Assembly: GCA_009928265.1 (NCBI GenBank)
Contig: RFPR01000047.1
Span: 1-14,369, forward strand
Direction: 5' to 3'
DNA: 14,369 bases
Origin: Pseudomonadota bacterium
Lineage (GTDB): Bacteria; Verrucomicrobiota; Verrucomicrobiia; Chthoniobacterales; UBA6821
In this document: piece by piece, positions 6,378 through 12,347 of the stretch
How the letters are laid out: every line of letters starts with the position of its first letter
Numbering within the stretch: position 1 is the stretch's first letter
The notes under the pieces: model-generated
What the model was told of the DNA's origin: nothing
What the model saw: the letters and a program-made list of their open reading frames with translations, nothing else
Databases searched by the model: none
Made by a program: the position numbers and the translations under genes

Positions 6378-8188
6378 GCTGAAAGCTCTGCTTTCAGTGC
6401 CTCCAGCTCCTCCCATCGGGCCATGACTTTTTCGATGGTCTGGTGGAGTTCATTGAGTTCCCGTTCCACCTTTTGGAACTCCCCGTCCTTGCGCTGGTAG
6501 AGTGCGGGATCGGCGAGTCGTTCGGAAAGCTCAGCCTGCTTGGCTTCGAGCTCCTCCAGCTTGCCCGGCAACTCATCGAGTTCGCGTTGCTCGCGGTTGA
6601 GGAACTTCCGTCCCTTCTCGATTTTGACTCCCTTTTGTGGAGTCGTGGGCGCTGAGGGTGTGACCGGGGCTGCCAACTTGGCGGCCTCTGAGATCTTGCG
6701 CTGGCGGACCCAATCCTCGTAGCCACCCGTATATTCGGTGAAGCGTCCATCTCCCTCGTAGACCAAGGTTCCAGTCACGACATTGTCGAGGAAAGCACGG
6801 TCGTGGGAGACCAGAAGAAGAGTTCCCTCGTAGTTCACGAGCAATTCCTCGAGGAGTTCGAGGGTCTCTGCATCGAGGTCGTTCGTCGGTTCGTCGAGCA
6901 CGAGCACATTGGCCGGCAGGAGGAAGAGGCGCGCCAACAGGAGCCGATTACGCTCTCCTCCCGAGAGCATCTTGGCGGGCATGCGGACGCGATCCGAGGC
7001 AAAGAGGAAGTCGCTCAGGTAGCTGTGAATGTGACGGGGCCTTCCCTGAAAAGTGACGGTCTCGGCTTCTCCGGCGACGTTCCAGCCGACGCTTTTCTCG
7101 CCGTTGATCTGGTCGCGGAGCTGGTCGAGGTAGACGATCTGGAGCTGGGTGCCGAGCTTTACAGAGCCTTCCTGAGGCTCGAGGCGGCCCAGCAGGAGCT
7201 TGAGCAGGGTGGTCTTGCCACAGCCGTTGGGGCCGATGATGCCGATCTTGTCGCCGCGCCAGAGCGTGGAGGTGAAATTGCTGACGATTGGCACGCCGTC
7301 GTAGCCGAAGGAGGCATCCTTCGCCTCGATGACTTTCTGGCCGGAGGTTCCACCCTCCTGAAGTTCGATCTTTGCCGTACCGGTGCGCTCGCGCCGCTTG
7401 CCTCGCTCGGCACGCAGAGCCTTGAGTGCCCGGACGCGTCCCTCGTTGCGGGTGCGGCGGGCCTTCACGCCCTGACGGAGCCAGGCTTCTTCCTGGGCGA
7501 GCTTTTTGTCAAAGGCTGCCCATTGTTTTTCCTCAGCCTCGAGGGCGGCCCCCTTCCGTTCCAGATAGGTGTCGTAGTCGCAGGCCCAGCTCGTGAGATG
7601 GCCTCGATCCAGCTCCACGATGCGGGTGGAGAGTTTCCGCAGGAAGGCACGGTCGTGCGTTACGAAGAAGAGCGTCGGCTTCGCCTTGAGCAGGAAGTTC
7701 TCGAGCCAGAGGATCGACTCGAGGTCGAGATGGTTCGTCGGCTCGTCCAGCAACAGGACATCGGGCTGTCCGGCCAGTGCGCGGGCCAGTAGGACGCGGC
7801 GCTTGAGTCCTCCCGAGAGGCTCTGGAACTGCTGTTCGGAGGGCAGGTTCATTTCCTGCATCAGTTCCTCGACGCGGACATCCGCCTCCCACTCCTCCTC
7901 CGTTCCCCCGACGCGGAGCCCCGCGTGGATCACCTCGAAGACCGTCCCCTCGATTCCATCGGGGACCTCCTGCGGCAGGCGGGTCAGGACGACGCCATTG
8001 GGCTTGGTGATCTCTCCCTCTTGCGGCTTCTCCTCGCCCGAGATAACGCGCATGATACTTGTCTTTCCGGCACCATTGCGTCCCACGAGACAGACGCGCT
8101 CGCCCGGATCGATCTGGAGATCGACCTGATCGAGGAGGGGCCTGTCGATGTAACGGAGGGTGACGCCGCGTAGTTGGAGAAGGGGCAT
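6374..8188 (-). CDS. uup: ABC-F family ATPase, Uup type
   Basis: 604 residues with two ABC ATPase domains and no membrane segments. Domain 1 has Walker A GRNGAGKT (36-43), signature LSGG (124-127) and Walker B LLLDEPTNHLD (145-155). Domain 2 has Walker A GPNGCGKT (319-326), signature LSGGE (408-412) and Walker B LVLDEPTNDLD (429-439). The linker contains LRQGVKARRTRNEGRVRALK (237-256), which is diagnostic of the Uup branch, and residues about 540-604 form the C-terminal coiled coil (EQRELDELPGKLEELEAKQA and following) that binds nucleic acid in E. coli Uup. ABC-F proteins act on the ribosome E site; Uup has been tied to ribosome function and genome stability. ATG 8188 sits at the expected N-terminus (MPLLQLRGVTLRY). 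The leader is a T-rich heptad/octad repeat ending TTTTTCCC before ATG, without a Shine-Dalgarno. The 3' end overlaps the convergent flavin monooxygenase gene. Confidence 0.93.
   Translation of the reverse strand: MPLLQLRGVTLRYIDRPLLDQVDLQIDPGERVCLVGRNGAGKTSIMRVISGEEKPQEGEITKPNGVVLTRLPQEVPDGIEGTVFEVIHAGLRVGGTEEEWEADVRVEELMQEMNLPSEQQFQSLSGGLKRRVLLARALAGQPDVLLLDEPTNHLDLESILWLENFLLKAKPTLFFVTHDRAFLRKLSTRIVELDRGHLTSWACDYDTYLERKGAALEAEEKQWAAFDKKLAQEEAWLRQGVKARRTRNEGRVRALKALRAERGKRRERTGTAKIELQEGGTSGQKVIEAKDASFGYDGVPIVSNFTSTLWRGDKIGIIGPNGCGKTTLLKLLLGRLEPQEGSVKLGTQLQIVYLDQLRDQINGEKSVGWNVAGEAETVTFQGRPRHIHSYLSDFLFASDRVRMPAKMLSGGERNRLLLARLFLLPANVLVLDEPTNDLDAETLELLEELLVNYEGTLLLVSHDRAFLDNVVTGTLVYEGDGRFTEYTGGYEDWVRQRKISEAAKLAAPVTPSAPTTPQKGVKIEKGRKFLNREQRELDELPGKLEELEAKQAELSERLADPALYQRKDGEFQKVERELNELHQTIEKVMARWEELEALKAELSA
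6379..6397. other. Perfect 8-bp hairpin at the junction of two convergent genes
   Basis: CTGAAAGC (6379-6386) and GCTTTCAG (6390-6397) form a perfect inverted repeat around TCT, one base after the stop of the flavin monooxygenase gene and inside the last codons of uup. There is no T-run on either side, so it is not a canonical intrinsic terminator. It could still protect or end the plus-strand transcript; coincidence with the coding sequence is equally possible. Confidence 0.35.
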
Positions 8189-8237
8189 GGGAAAAAGTGA
8201 AAAAGTTAAACGTGAAAGGTTAGAAAGTTAAAAGGAG
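8189..8237 (-). repeat. Degenerate 7/8-nt tandem array in the uup leader
   Basis: Read on the minus strand toward uup, the 49 bases before the ATG split into units of 7 or 8 nt: TTTTAAC, TTTCTAAC, CTTTCAC, GTTTAAC, TTTTTCAC, TTTTTCCC, then ATG. Every unit begins with a pyrimidine-rich run and most end in AAC or CAC. It is the third leader in the window with this rhythm. The remaining gap to 8323 holds nothing else I can identify. Confidence 0.55.
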
Positions 8238-8323
8238 GGAACCCGAAAAGTGATCCAAGCTGCTGGGGAGCAGCGGAACCTAACAGCCCTCAGTCTAAAC
8301 CGCTACAGCCTTCCACTTTCCAA

Positions 8324-9283
8324 TCACCTCATCGGCCCAAAAGGAGGCGTAGGTGGCTGGGCGGATTGTGGTGCGAGCGGCGATGACGGAGTGACTTCAT
8401 TCAGCCATGGCTTGTCCTGAGCACTCATCTGGAGTGAGTTCATGACAACGTAGAGGAGCTCCTCTAGACGGGCCTCATCACAGCGGAAGACATCGGTTGC
8501 TCCCGCCGGGGGTTGCCACATGGAGGCAGGGAAAGCAGGGGAGTAGGTGAAATTCTCGATCAGGAAGGACATGGCGAAATCGCTCCGATGGATATCGATG
8601 CGACGCGGTGTGTAGTCGGAGCAGATCCAGAGCTTGGATGAGAAGTCCTCAGCTTTCGTGGCCTTGGCGATGTCAGGCATGAGGCCGCCGGCGATCACGC
8701 GGCACGGCACCCCGTTGATCTCGGCCACCTCATTGCCGCGTTCGAGCTGGAAGAGTGCCGGGAGGAGAACCGCCTGCTGGGACGTGAAGGGAAGCTGGAG
8801 CGGCGGGTTGCCCTTCTGATTGGGACGGGGTTTGTGACTGAATTGATCGAGCAGGAACTGGATTTTTGATCCGGGAATCGCCCAGACCTGGTTGCCGTTA
8901 CGGCAGACGGTGACGGTCTCTCCCATCAGCGGTGCTTCCAGACGGATCCGTCCGGGATATTCGATCTGCGCCGTGATGGTCGCTCCCTGAATGATCTGCG
9001 GAAGGCGGCCGGCAACCTGGCCGACTGTCGCATGGAGGGTGAGGGCGCGGTTGGAGGTCTGCTTGCCCCCGAGAAGAACCCCTGCCAGCGGGGTGATCAT
9101 CTTGGAGAGGACGTCGTAGCGGTTCTCGGAGGGGGGCGGGCTGTAGTGCGAAGGAGACGGCAAGGGTGAAGGGGAAAGTGATGGTACGGAGGGAGTCTCC
9201 GGATTGCTTGAGAGCGACTGGGTCTGGGCACTCGCGGAAACCGCCAGCAGAAGCAGGGCAGTTGGGAAGCGGAACCGGATCAA
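8324..9283 (-). CDS. Secreted protein of unknown function, possibly LolA-like fold
   Basis: 319 residues from a TTG start at 9283, or 321 from an ATG at 9289. The N-terminus is a signal peptide (IRFRFPTALLLLAVSASA, cut before QTQ), followed by a Ser/Pro-rich spacer (about 25-55). The folded part contains ALTLHATVGQVAGRLPQIIQ, ATITAQIEYPGRIRLEAPLM, VTVCRNGNQVWAIPGSKIQF and KLWICSDYTPRRIDIHRSDF. This succession of strands describing a periplasmic half-barrel, and phrases like 'YPGRIRLE', recall the LolA/outer-membrane lipoprotein-sorting fold, but similarity is weak and I treat it as a guess. The tail is Pro-rich (SSPLAPQSAQPPTPPFGPMR). A strong Shine-Dalgarno AAGGAGG (9291-9297) is one base from the ATG but seven from the TTG, so TTG is preferred. 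A divergent start lies 131 bases away. Confidence 0.75.
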   Translation of the reverse strand: MIRFRFPTALLLLAVSASAQTQSLSSNPETPSVPSLSPSPLPSPSHYSPPPSENRYDVLSKMITPLAGVLLGGKQTSNRALTLHATVGQVAGRLPQIIQGATITAQIEYPGRIRLEAPLMGETVTVCRNGNQVWAIPGSKIQFLLDQFSHKPRPNQKGNPPLQLPFTSQQAVLLPALFQLERGNEVAEINGVPCRVIAGGLMPDIAKATKAEDFSSKLWICSDYTPRRIDIHRSDFAMSFLIENFTYSPAFPASMWQPPAGATDVFRCDEARLEELLYVVMNSLQMSAQDKPWLNEVTPSSPLAPQSAQPPTPPFGPMR

Positions 9284-9290
9284 GGGCATC

Positions 9291-9297
9291 CCTCCTT
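9291..9297 (-). promoter_or_regulatory. Shine-Dalgarno AAGGAGG that decides the start of the minus-strand gene
   Basis: AAGGAGG on the minus strand is a perfect match to the anti-Shine-Dalgarno. It leaves a spacer of 1 base to the ATG at 9289 but 7 bases to the TTG at 9283, two codons further in. The 7-base spacer is the normal one, favouring TTG initiation. Confidence 0.65.
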
Positions 9298-9318
9298 GAT
9301 ACGCCCAGAGACATTAGA

Positions 9319-9334
9319 ACGCCAAGTCGCAAAG
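9319..9334 (-). repeat. Paired octamer CTTTGCGA, CTTGGCGT in the leader of the minus-strand gene
   Basis: Read on the minus strand this is a diverged pair of the 8-nt unit found at 2244-2259 (11 of 16 positions equal). It lies 30-45 bases upstream of the ATG at 9289 and, as at 2244, points in the sense direction. The rest of the 131-bp divergent gap shows no promoter I would defend. Confidence 0.4.
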
Positions 9335-9414
9335 GCCGTTCCGTCCGGATCAGACACTAGCAGTCGCGTTATCCGGGCTTGAGCAGCGGCTTCCCGCCTC
9401 CCCATGATCGCGTC

Positions 9415-9900
9415 ATGGAGCCCGACCGACTCATTGACCTGCTCAATCTGCAACCCCACCCCGAGGGGGGATGGTATGCCGAGACCTTCCGCTCCCCGGT
9501 CAGGGTGACCCTCCCCGACGGACGCGAGCGCAGTGCCGTGACCTCGATTCATTTCCTCTTAGAGGCGGGAATGTTCTCCGCATGGCATCGTGTCTCCTCC
9601 GACGAAATCTGGCATTATCAGGAGGGGAATCCCTTGGAGCTCGCGACCATTGATCCGCATGGAGATGCGGCGACAACCCTTCTCGGCCCTGATCTCGCTG
9701 ACGGTATGCGGACCCATCACGCGGTTCCCGCGGGATGGTGGCAGGCGGCGCGTTCAGCAGGTGCGGCGGGCCACACGCTTGTCGTCTGCACGGTGTCGCC
9801 GGGTTTTGATTTCGCCGATTTCGAAATGCCCGGCAGGGAGGAGCTTCTCGGCATCCTTCCCGGTCAACGGGATCTCATTCTTGAGTTTACGCGTCCGTAG
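9415..9900 (+). CDS. Cupin superfamily protein, DUF985 type
   Basis: 161 residues from ATG 9415, which puts LIDLLNLQPHPEGGWYAETF at the N-terminus as in the family; an in-frame TTG at 9379 would add 12 unconserved residues. The DUF985/Cupin_5 landmarks are present in order: PHPEGGWYAETFRS (14-27), TSIHFLLEAGMFSAWHRV (43-60), SDEIWHYQEG (62-71), the VPAGWWQAA segment (104-112), and TLVVCTVSPGFDFADFEMPG (121-140). The fold is a single-domain beta-barrel; relatives such as yeast YML079w are structurally known but have no assigned reaction. His58, Glu64 and His67 are candidate ligand or metal contacts. It lies 9 bases upstream of tolQ on the same strand, so it is probably the first gene of that transcript, but no functional link to the Tol system is known. 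Confidence 0.9.
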   Translation: MEPDRLIDLLNLQPHPEGGWYAETFRSPVRVTLPDGRERSAVTSIHFLLEAGMFSAWHRVSSDEIWHYQEGNPLELATIDPHGDAATTLLGPDLADGMRTHHAVPAGWWQAARSAGAAGHTLVVCTVSPGFDFADFEMPGREELLGILPGQRDLILEFTRP

Positions 9901-9909
9901 GAAACACGG

Positions 9910-10650
9910 ATGCTCTGCTCCATGGTTTTGCTAGGTAGCGGCATTGTTTACGCCTTCCTCGAGTCGACACTCGAGGGAAAGATTGTCCTGCTTACGCTCT
10001 TCGTCGGCTCGATCTTCAGCTGGTCTGTCATGATCACCAAGATCCGTGTCCTGAGTTTTGCAAAAAAGCAGTCGGAGCGCTTCATGGCGCTTTTCCACCG
10101 CGATCGCGAGCCGCTGTCTATCTTTGAGACAGGTCTTGAGTTCGAGGGATCGCCCCTCTACGAGATCTACGAGGCTGGCTGCGAGGAACTCTGCTTCCAG
10201 GTGCTCGGCTCAACCGAGGTCGATGAGACCTTCAAGTCCCGACTTAAGTTCGCTGACCGGATCACGCCAGCTCAGATGCGGTCCGTGCAGGCCGCCATGG
10301 AACGGGCCGTGGGCGAGGCCTCGCTCAAGCTCGAGTCACAGATGATCATCCTCTCCACCGCCGTTAGCGGCGCTCCTTTCGTGGGGCTGCTCGGGACGGT
10401 CTGGGGCGTCATGGATGCCTTCGGCGGGATCGCTGCCTCGGGCAGCGCAAGCCTTGCCGCAATGGCTCCCGGTGTCTCTGGAGCCCTGATCACCACCGTC
10501 ACGGGGCTGCTTGTCGCGATTCCTGCGATGTTCGGCTACAATTTCCTCGTCACCAGTGTCCGGGGCATGATCGTCCAGTGCGACAATTTCGCAGCGGAGC
10601 TTTCCAGCGAGATCGAGCACCGCTATGTCAGCCACGGCGGGCGCGGTTAG
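9910..10650 (+). CDS. tolQ: TolQ/ExbB-type proton channel subunit
   Basis: 246 residues with the three-helix topology of MotA/TolQ/ExbB proteins: helix 1 at about 23-45 (GKIVLLTLFVGSIFSWSVMI), a large cytoplasmic loop (46-143), helix 2 at 145-171 and helix 3 at 192-214. The signature phrases GAPFVGLLGTVWGVMDAFGG (154-173) and APGVSGALITTVTGLLVAIPA (186-206) are present. T163 and T196 align with the channel threonines T145 and T178 of E. coli TolQ. The IFSWSVMITK start and the downstream gene order favour TolQ over ExbB, but the two are hard to separate by sequence alone. It forms the inner-membrane motor that uses the proton gradient with the next two genes. Start is taken as ATG 9910; a weak AGGA lies about 8 bases before it. 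The tolR ribosome binding site overlaps its stop. Confidence 0.9.
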   Translation: MLCSMVLLGSGIVYAFLESTLEGKIVLLTLFVGSIFSWSVMITKIRVLSFAKKQSERFMALFHRDREPLSIFETGLEFEGSPLYEIYEAGCEELCFQVLGSTEVDETFKSRLKFADRITPAQMRSVQAAMERAVGEASLKLESQMIILSTAVSGAPFVGLLGTVWGVMDAFGGIAASGSASLAAMAPGVSGALITTVTGLLVAIPAMFGYNFLVTSVRGMIVQCDNFAAELSSEIEHRYVSHGGRG

Positions 10651-10654
10651 GAGG
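10649..10654 (+). promoter_or_regulatory. Shine-Dalgarno AGGAGG deciding the tolR start
   Basis: AGGAGG overlaps the last two bases of the tolQ stop codon and lies 6 bases before the ATG at 10661. It selects that start over an in-frame ATG at 10625, which would overlap tolQ by 26 bases and add 12 residues not seen in TolR. The arrangement suggests translational coupling of tolQ and tolR. Confidence 0.85.
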
Positions 10655-10660
10655 TCTGCC

Positions 10661-11095
10661 ATGCGCCGATTCTCCGACCGCAACGCCCTGCACACCCTTA
10701 GCGAGCTCAACGTCACGCCGCTGCTCGATCTCGCCTTTGTGCTACTGATCATTTTCATGATCACCACGCCGCTGATCGAGAACAGCATGGACCTGATCGT
10801 TCCAACCAGCGCGACGGCCAAGGCAGAGATCAACCCCGCTTCCGTCCAGACGGTCTCCATTGACCGCAACGACGCGCTGAAGCTCAACGAGCAACCCCTC
10901 GGCGAGGCCGAACTCGCCGAACGGCTTGTGGAACTCAAGAAGTCCCAACCGGGCTTGGCCGTCGTCGTGCGTCCGCACAAGGAACTTCCTGTGCAGGATT
11001 TCGTCCGAGTCATGGATCTGCTCCACAAGGCGGGCATCACCAAGGTAGGCGTCATGACCCGTCCCGAGGATCAGGGAGGGGGCGCCCCCCGCTAG
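10661..11095 (+). CDS. tolR: TolR/ExbD-type proton channel subunit
   Basis: 144 residues, the usual length for TolR. A short cytoplasmic N-terminus leads to LNVTPLLDLAFVLLIIFMIT (16-35), the single membrane helix. D23 in this helix is the proton-carrying aspartate and falls at the same position as D23 of E. coli TolR. The periplasmic part has the family's ordering of strands and helices, with VQTVSIDRNDALKLNEQPLG (around 63-82), a pair of turns, and VVVRPHKELPVQDFVRVMDL followed by KAGITKVGVMTRPED near the end. It works with TolQ to turn proton flow into mechanical force on the TonB/TolA-like protein encoded next. The start is fixed by a strong ribosome binding site. It ends 7 bases before the next gene, so the three form an operon. 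Confidence 0.92.
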   Translation: MRRFSDRNALHTLSELNVTPLLDLAFVLLIIFMITTPLIENSMDLIVPTSATAKAEINPASVQTVSIDRNDALKLNEQPLGEAELAERLVELKKSQPGLAVVVRPHKELPVQDFVRVMDLLHKAGITKVGVMTRPEDQGGGAPR

Positions 11096-11102
11096 CTCCG
11101 CC

Positions 11103-12173
11103 ATGGCCCGCAAGGAACCCCGCTTCAGCAGGGCTTTCATTCTCGTTGCAGCGATCCATCTCCTCGTCATCGGGGGGCTGATCTGGTGGTTCACAAAGCC
11201 CGTCAAAAAACCCGCAGGCCAGCTGACATGGATGGAAACGGGATCCTTTGCCCAGGCTCATGAGAGTGCCACCGAGCCAACGATTTCCGCCAAGACCACG
11301 GAGGCTGACGATGTGATCCCCGATCAGATTCCGAAAGCATCTCGCGCCAAGCCGACTCCTCAGGAGAAATCCACGCCCACACCCAAGGCGACCCCGGATG
11401 TTCCCTCGGACATCTCGCTTGCCACCCCCACTCCGACTCCTACCCTGACGCCTGAGCCCACGCCAACTCCGACGCCCAAGGCAACACCGACTCCCACTCC
11501 AAAATCAACGCCAACTCAGACCCCCAAACCGACTCCGAAGCCCACACCAGAATCGACTCCCGAACCGGAGGAGACACCCAAGCCCACTCCGAAGCCGACG
11601 GCAAAACCCTCGCCACATCATACGCCGGCCAAGCCGAAGCCCAAACCGAAGAGTTCTCCCAAGGCTGAGAAAAAGGAGTCGGCCGATGACGAGGATCATC
11701 CTCGCAAAGCCGCTTCCCAAGCCCCCTCCAAGGAGGGGGCAAAGAAGAGCTCCAGTGGCTCCAAGAAATCCTCCTCCGGCAAGGGTGAGGGGAAAGGCAA
11801 TTCCTCTGCCAAGGCGGCCTTCCTGGCCAGTAAGGGTGGCGGAACCGGAGCCGGTGGTGCGGGAGGCAACGGGGCAGACCCCGGCACCGTCGATGCGTAC
11901 CACACGCTGATTCATGACCGCTTCTACAGCCAGTGGGAGCAACCGACCTCGATCCCGGCAGAGCACAAGCATGAGTTCGCCACCGTGCTGAAGATCACGA
12001 TCGAAAGGGACGGCACGATCAGCGCCTTCTCGTTGGCCAAGCCGAGTGGCAATCCCATCATGGATGGATCCGTCCTCGAGGCCGCCCGCAAGGTTCTCAA
12101 GATCGCCCCGGTTCCAGAGGGAATGGGCTCCTCCTCGGGGTATACCATTAATATCAACTTCGAAGTCGAATAG
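11103..12173 (+). CDS. TonB/TolA-like envelope energy-transducing protein
   Basis: 356 residues. A basic N-terminus and one membrane anchor (about 10-30, AFILVAAIHLLVIGGLIWWF) are followed by a long periplasmic spacer: a Pro/Thr/Lys-rich run (about 83-185, dominated by TP and KP dipeptides), a Ser/Lys-rich run (186-236) and a Gly-rich hinge (245-257). The C-terminal domain (264-356) has the TonB/TolA shape: HTLIHDRFYSQWEQP, VLKITIERDGTISAFSLAKP, SGNPIMDGSVLEAARK, and a closing strand YTININFEVE. It should span the periplasm and contact an outer-membrane partner, energised by the adjacent TolQ and TolR homologues. Whether it is functionally TolA or TonB is unclear: position after tolQ and tolR suggests TolA, but the TP/KP linker is TonB-like and neither tolB nor pal follows. 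The ATG at 11103 lacks a Shine-Dalgarno and may depend on coupling to tolR. Confidence 0.85.
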   Translation: MARKEPRFSRAFILVAAIHLLVIGGLIWWFTKPVKKPAGQLTWMETGSFAQAHESATEPTISAKTTEADDVIPDQIPKASRAKPTPQEKSTPTPKATPDVPSDISLATPTPTPTLTPEPTPTPTPKATPTPTPKSTPTQTPKPTPKPTPESTPEPEETPKPTPKPTAKPSPHHTPAKPKPKPKSSPKAEKKESADDEDHPRKAASQAPSKEGAKKSSSGSKKSSSGKGEGKGNSSAKAAFLASKGGGTGAGGAGGNGADPGTVDAYHTLIHDRFYSQWEQPTSIPAEHKHEFATVLKITIERDGTISAFSLAKPSGNPIMDGSVLEAARKVLKIAPVPEGMGSSSGYTININFEVE

Positions 12174-12192
12174 GGGGTGCGATCTTGGCGGT

Positions 12193-12253
12193 TAGCGTCG
12201 TTGGCCTGCGGGCGCCGTAGGTTTTGCTACGGCTTACCCTTGGCCGCCTTGCT
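12193..12253. repeat. 61-bp dispersed hairpin repeat, copy 2
   Basis: Gap-free match to 1177-1237 with 8 differences. The hairpin stem GCCGTAG (12214-12220) and CTACGGC (12227-12233) with loop GTTTTG is unchanged, while bases just outside the stem differ. It begins 20 bases after the stop of the TonB/TolA-like gene, exactly the same offset as copy 1 has from its upstream stop. Confidence 0.75.
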
Positions 12254-12310
12254 CTCCATCCAAGCTTGCCCGCCTTTCAGGCCGTCCGAGGATATCTGAT
12301 TCAAAATTTC

Positions 12311-12345
12311 CCTTCAGCCTGAGGCCTTGAGTCTTTAGCCTTAAC
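12311..12345 (+). repeat. Five tandem heptamers (CCTTNAG-like) ending two bases before mqnC
   Basis: The 35 bases divide cleanly into CCTTCAG, CCTGAGG, CCTTGAG, TCTTTAG and CCTTAAC, followed by TC and the ATG at 12348. The period matches the arrays before the aldo/keto reductase and terC although the unit sequence differs. It occupies the place where a ribosome binding site would lie, and none is present. Confidence 0.7.
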
Positions 12346-12347
12346 TC

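Noticed and set aside
6803..7792. Long plus-strand open frame (329 codons) opposite uup
   Set aside because: It is antisense to a confidently identified ABC-F gene and its translation shows no family motif; GC-rich codon bias produces such shadow frames.
11349..11657. Pro/Thr-coding region as a DNA tandem repeat
   Set aside because: The repeat exists at the protein level; codons vary enough that no sustained exact DNA unit is present.
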